Positions 13,227 through 16,874 of a stretch of 16,874 nt of DNA are shown here, one piece after another. The DNA lies in assembly GCA_035531475.1 (NCBI GenBank), contig DATKST010000119.1:1-16874 (forward strand). The letters are read 5' to 3'. Source of the DNA: CALCEB01 sp035531475 (GTDB taxonomy: Bacteria; Acidobacteriota; Terriglobia; UBA7540). The notes under the pieces are model-generated. The model was not told the origin of the DNA. It did not search any database and was given only the letters and a program-made list of their open reading frames with translations. How positions within the stretch are numbered: position 1 is the stretch's first letter; each line of letters opens with the position of its first letter. Both the position numbers and the translations under genes were made by a program.

Positions 13227-14801
13227 ATGGCCAATTTGCTGGCAAAAAAGCCGCTGGAAGTCATCATGGCCGAGGCCGGGGAGACGGGCGAGAGGTCGCT
13301 CCGGCGTACGCTTGGCCCAGCCAACCTGATCACGCTGGGCATCGGCGCCATCATCGGCACCGGCATCTTTGTACTCACGGGTCCAGTGGCAGCCACCGCC
13401 GCCGGTCCTGCCATCGTGCTCTCCTTCATTATCGCCGGTACAGGTTGCGCTTTTGCCGGGCTCTGTTATGCCGAGCTGGCCGCCCTCATTCCCATCGCCG
13501 GCAGCTCCTATAGCTACGCCTATACGACGCTGGGTGAGATTGTGGCTTGGGTGATTGGTTGGGCGCTGGTGCTCGAATACGCTTTCGGCGCCGCCACCGT
13601 GGCCGTGGGATGGAGCGGCTACGTCAGCAGCTTCCTTCAGGACGTCGGCATCCACATCCCTCCTTCCGTCTCTTACGCGCCGGGAACCAAGATGGTGTTC
13701 TACCAGGGCCGGTGGGCGCCGCTGGCCACCGTGGCGGGCAATATCCACCACGGCCTGGCGGCTCTGCCCCATGTGACCGCGCGCTGCGACTTGATGGCCT
13801 TGGTGGGCATCCTGCTCATGACCGCTGTACTGGTGAAGGGCATCAAGGAATCGGCAAACCTCAATACGGTCATCGTGATTGTGAAGGTCGCGGTGCTGTT
13901 GGTTTTCATTGGCCTCGGAATTGAGTTCCTGGCCGGTCACTGGACAGTGGCCCTGGGCAACTGGCATCCCTTCATCCCGCCCAACACCGGACACTTCGGC
14001 GAGTTCGGCTGGAGCGGTGTTTTGCGGGGCGCCGGCATCATCTTCTTCGCTTACATTGGCTTTGACGCCGTCTCAACCGCGGCTCAGGAGGCAAAGAACC
14101 CGCCCCGCGACATGCCGATCGGGATTCTTGGGTCGCTCGTCATCTGCACCATATTGTATATCCTGGTTGCCATTGTGCTTACGGGACTCGCTCCCTACAA
14201 CCATCTCAACGTAGCCGATCCCATCGCGTTGGGGGTCGATGTCACGGGCGTCAAGTGGGGCAGTCTTTTGGTCAAGATCGGCGCCATCGGCGGCCTGACC
14301 TCGACCATGCTGGTGATGCTACTGGGGCAGAGCCGGGTCTTCTTCACCATGGCGCACGATGGCCTGCTCTGGAACTGGGCCTGCAAGGTCCATCCCAAAC
14401 TGCGCACCCCGTACATTTCGACCTCTGTCATCGGACTCTGCGTGGCCCTGCTCGCGGCCTTGTTGCCCATTTCAACCCTGGACGAGCTCACCAGCATCGG
14501 CACGCTCTTTGCTTTCACCGTTGTCTGCGCCGCCGTCTGGATTTTGCGCCGGAGGCAACCCAACCTGTACCGGCCGTTCAGAACTCCGTGGGTGCCCTTT
14601 GTACCTATTATGGGCATCGTGGTTTCCATGATCATGATGTTCTCGCTCCACTTGCTGACCTGGGAAGTCTTCCTGACTTGGCTGGCCGTAGGTCTCGGGG
14701 TGTATTTCAGCTACGGGGTTAGGCACAGCAAGTTGCAGCAGGGAGCCTCAGTCGGCGCAGGAGCCGCACCCCAGCCCGCAGCGCAAGCCGGCCAGCGTTG
14801 A
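13227..14801 (+). CDS. APC-superfamily amino acid permease (cationic amino acid transporter type)
   Basis: A 524-residue inner-membrane transporter with about twelve or more helices. The helix-1 substrate motif GIGAIIGTGIF is at 38-48. CYAELAALIPIAGSSYSYAY (80-99), FFAYIGFDAVSTAAQEAKNP (273-292) and GQSRVFFTMAHDGLLW (367-382) are typical of the CAT/YfnA-like branch, which imports amino acids with protons. A loop of about 40 residues (150-190) between helices is longer than I expect. The C-terminus is an Ala/Gln-rich, probably cytoplasmic tail. AGGGG nine bases before the ATG at 13227 supports the start. Whether it carries lysine/arginine or small neutral amino acids cannot be told from sequence. 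It lies 24 bases before the phosphatase gene, so the two may share a transcript. Confidence 0.88.
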   Translation: MANLLAKKPLEVIMAEAGETGERSLRRTLGPANLITLGIGAIIGTGIFVLTGPVAATAAGPAIVLSFIIAGTGCAFAGLCYAELAALIPIAGSSYSYAYTTLGEIVAWVIGWALVLEYAFGAATVAVGWSGYVSSFLQDVGIHIPPSVSYAPGTKMVFYQGRWAPLATVAGNIHHGLAALPHVTARCDLMALVGILLMTAVLVKGIKESANLNTVIVIVKVAVLLVFIGLGIEFLAGHWTVALGNWHPFIPPNTGHFGEFGWSGVLRGAGIIFFAYIGFDAVSTAAQEAKNPPRDMPIGILGSLVICTILYILVAIVLTGLAPYNHLNVADPIALGVDVTGVKWGSLLVKIGAIGGLTSTMLVMLLGQSRVFFTMAHDGLLWNWACKVHPKLRTPYISTSVIGLCVALLAALLPISTLDELTSIGTLFAFTVVCAAVWILRRRQPNLYRPFRTPWVPFVPIMGIVVSMIMMFSLHLLTWEVFLTWLAVGLGVYFSYGVRHSKLQQGASVGAGAAPQPAAQAGQR

Positions 14802-14825
14802 CGGCGCGGTTGGATCCTTCCGACC

Positions 14826-16874
14826 ATGAAACTTGAATCCCTAATTCGCGAGTATCGCGCTCACCGGCTGGCCCGCATCACTTGCTGGGCGCTGATTTAT
14901 GGCGTCGTCCTGGAGCTTGACCGCCTGATTGTGGGCCGGGCGCCGGGAATTCTGTGGCTCGTGTTCTGGATCGCAGTCATTCCGGGCGTGATTTACTACG
15001 TGTTTTGTATCGGCAAGCTTGTGAAGCACTGGTTGCTTTGGGGTTTGCGCCAGCGTTTGATCGTGACCTATGTTTTCATTGCCTTCGTTCCCGTCATTTT
15101 GATCCTGGCTCTTGCCGGTCTCGGCGCTTTCATCCTCTACGGACAATTTGCCGCCTTCCTCGTGAGCCAGCATTTGGACAACCACGTGGACGAGCTGGTT
15201 CAACTCAACCGCGTGGTGGCGCACGAGGCCTTTCATTCGAGCGCAACTTCACCAGGAGCCCTGCTGGATGAGTTGCACAAGTTCTACATCGCCGACCTTT
15301 CCGAATATTCCTCCAGTTATCCCGGCCTTGAAGTCACGATTTACGCCGCCAACCAGGAAAGATCATTTGAGTTGACCGGAAAGGATCTCAAAACCCCCGT
15401 TCCGGTCCCGGCTTGGCTAAAGGAACAGGGAAAAGAGGAATTTGAAGCGGTGGTGGAGAGTGCCCATGGCATTTTTCTCCGGGCTGTGGACCAGGAGAAG
15501 ACGCAGGTGGGGGATCTGACCATTATTCTTTCCTTGCCGGTCACGCCCTCACTGTTGGACATGGCCGGCGCGGGTATTGGTCCGGTTTCTGTATTTACCT
15601 TTGGCAGGACCGCACCGAAGCAGAAACCGCCGGCAACTCGAGGAAGTGTCCAACTGGAAACTTCCGAGGGTAATTTCCTCTCCCAAGGCAGCATCCGCTC
15701 CGCCAATGTCCAGATTCCCCAAGCTCACGGCATCCTGGATATGTCTGTTTTTGGCGTCTCGGCGCTGGATGCGGTGGATTGGTCGCAGGCCCGCGCCAGG
15801 ACCGATAGCCCTCCAATCCTGGTGCTGGTCTATTCGCGCACCACCGCCTTGAACACGCGGCTGCTGGCGACTCTGGGAAGCCTTTCCAGTCTGCCCGTCA
15901 CCTTATTTGTATTCGTGGCGTTGGTGCTGCTGGTCATCGAGCTGGTGGCCCTCGTCATCGGCGTAAAGTTAACGCGCTCCATCACCACCACCGTCGATAA
16001 GCTGCACGATGCCACGGAGAAGGTGAAGTCCGGAGACTTTTCCCACCGCATCAACCTGCCAGCGCGCGACCAGCTCAGCTCGCTGGGGGTTGCCTTTGAC
16101 AGTATGACCGCAGCCGTCGAGCGGCTTCTCGAGGAATCCAAGGAAAAATCACGGCTGGAAAGCGAGTTGCAGATTGCTCGCGAAGTTCAGAACCAGTTAT
16201 TCCCGCAGACTCTTCCGGAATTACCCGGGCTGCGCGTCTTTGGGGTTTGCCACGCCGCCCGCGTGGTGAGCGGGGATTATTACGACTTCCTGAAAATCGA
16301 GCAAGAAAGTTTGGCCCTGGTTCTGGGAGATATCAGCGGCAAGGGAATCTCCGCCGCGCTCCTGATGGCGGCCGTCCAGTCTTCCATTCGTGCCCAGTTC
16401 TTTGACGGAAATGCGCCGGGCGGGACGGGGCCCACCTCCCCGTTGTTACCGTCCGAAGTGGTGGCGCGCCTGAACCGACAGCTCTACCAAAGTACCCCGC
16501 CCGAAAAATATGCCACCTTCTTCTATGCGGTTTACGACGACGCCCGCCGGACGTTGACCTATACCAATGCCGGTCACCCGGCTCCAATGCTCTTCCGCAA
16601 CGGCTCCGTCCAACGTCTGGAAGAAGGCGGCACGGTGGTTGGTTTGTTTGAACGGGTAAAGTACGACCAGGCCGTAGTTCAACTCCAGCCGGGCGACCTG
16701 ATTCTGGCTTTCACCGATGGGATGACGGAGCCCGAAAACTCCTTCGGCGAGGAATTTGGCGAGGATCGCCTGGTGGAGGCAGCGCGGCGCGCTCTTCACT
16801 CTACCCCGGACATTCTGGCCCAGGAAATTTACCGGTCGGTGAACGAGTGGACCGGAAGCCCCGAATTGCAGGAT
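14826..16874 (+). CDS. RsbU-like PP2C serine phosphatase with membrane sensor and HAMP domain (3' end beyond window)
   Basis: A reading frame open for 683 codons to the window edge. The N-terminus has hydrophobic segments at about 18-37, 41-63 and 80-108, then a roughly 250-residue probably extracytoplasmic region. A further helix (about 355-380) leads into a HAMP linker (about 379-432, with KVKSGDFSHRINLPARDQLSSL). A coiled coil (LESELQIAREVQNQLFPQ) precedes the SpoIIE/PP2C-type domain. That domain keeps its metal-binding acidic residues in SGDYYD (482-487), GDISGKG (501-507) and FTDGMTE (629-635). Such proteins dephosphorylate anti-anti-sigma factors in partner-switching stress control. It is probably almost complete, missing only the last few tens of residues. 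No anti-sigma partner is visible. No strong ribosome binding site precedes the ATG. Confidence 0.88.
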   Translation, partial: MKLESLIREYRAHRLARITCWALIYGVVLELDRLIVGRAPGILWLVFWIAVIPGVIYYVFCIGKLVKHWLLWGLRQRLIVTYVFIAFVPVILILALAGLGAFILYGQFAAFLVSQHLDNHVDELVQLNRVVAHEAFHSSATSPGALLDELHKFYIADLSEYSSSYPGLEVTIYAANQERSFELTGKDLKTPVPVPAWLKEQGKEEFEAVVESAHGIFLRAVDQEKTQVGDLTIILSLPVTPSLLDMAGAGIGPVSVFTFGRTAPKQKPPATRGSVQLETSEGNFLSQGSIRSANVQIPQAHGILDMSVFGVSALDAVDWSQARARTDSPPILVLVYSRTTALNTRLLATLGSLSSLPVTLFVFVALVLLVIELVALVIGVKLTRSITTTVDKLHDATEKVKSGDFSHRINLPARDQLSSLGVAFDSMTAAVERLLEESKEKSRLESELQIAREVQNQLFPQTLPELPGLRVFGVCHAARVVSGDYYDFLKIEQESLALVLGDISGKGISAALLMAAVQSSIRAQFFDGNAPGGTGPTSPLLPSEVVARLNRQLYQSTPPEKYATFFYAVYDDARRTLTYTNAGHPAPMLFRNGSVQRLEEGGTVVGLFERVKYDQAVVQLQPGDLILAFTDGMTEPENSFGEEFGEDRLVEAARRALHSTPDILAQEIYRSVNEWTGSPELQD

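Overview
The window reads as a piece of a chromosome from a GC-rich bacterium. The best guess is an Acidobacteriota-like soil or sediment lineage. That rests on overall style only (many small palindromic repeats, a HAMP/PP2C phosphatase, a PEGA protein, solitary hypothetical genes); there is no rRNA or other taxonomic marker here.

Layout. (1) 1-2177, minus strand: a decayed IS110-type transposase end running off the left edge, then a full MsbA-like ABC exporter. (2) 2178-2529: a gene-free cluster of five small hairpins. (3) 2530-4275, minus strand: a membrane-anchored class I cytochrome c, a compound palindromic repeat, and a rhomboid protease with an N-terminal zinc ribbon. (4) 4401-7881, plus strand: a compact arsenic operon, arsR - arsM - CDF-like membrane protein - acr3 - arsC. 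Its promoter appears to give a leaderless arsR mRNA, with a palindromic operator over the -10 box. It ends near a second copy of the compound palindromic repeat. (5) 8154-9506: biotin carboxylase accC without a neighbouring accB. (6) 9632-10714: a secreted coiled-coil/PEGA protein. (7) 10715-12410: an accessory patch with one unresolved reading frame, two small hypothetical genes, a remnant of a REP-associated tyrosine transposase (RAYT), an apparently orphan HicB antitoxin, and REP-like palindromes. (8) 12483-16874, plus strand: thiE, an APC-family amino acid permease, and an RsbU-like HAMP-PP2C phosphatase cut by the right edge.

How the genes work together. The arsenic operon is the one clear functional unit. 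ArsC reduces arsenate to arsenite with a three-cysteine relay, Acr3 exports arsenite, ArsM methylates it, and ArsR senses it through a C-terminal cysteine pair. arsR/arsM and acr3/arsC overlap, which suggests translational coupling. The CDF-like protein in the middle has no assigned role.

The most interesting non-genic signal is a family of GTAG-headed palindromes (9511-9541, 11954-11981, 12372-12409). The middle copy lies 39 bases upstream of the RAYT remnant, as expected of a REP/RAYT system whose transposase has decayed. No clearly new defence or biosynthetic system was found.
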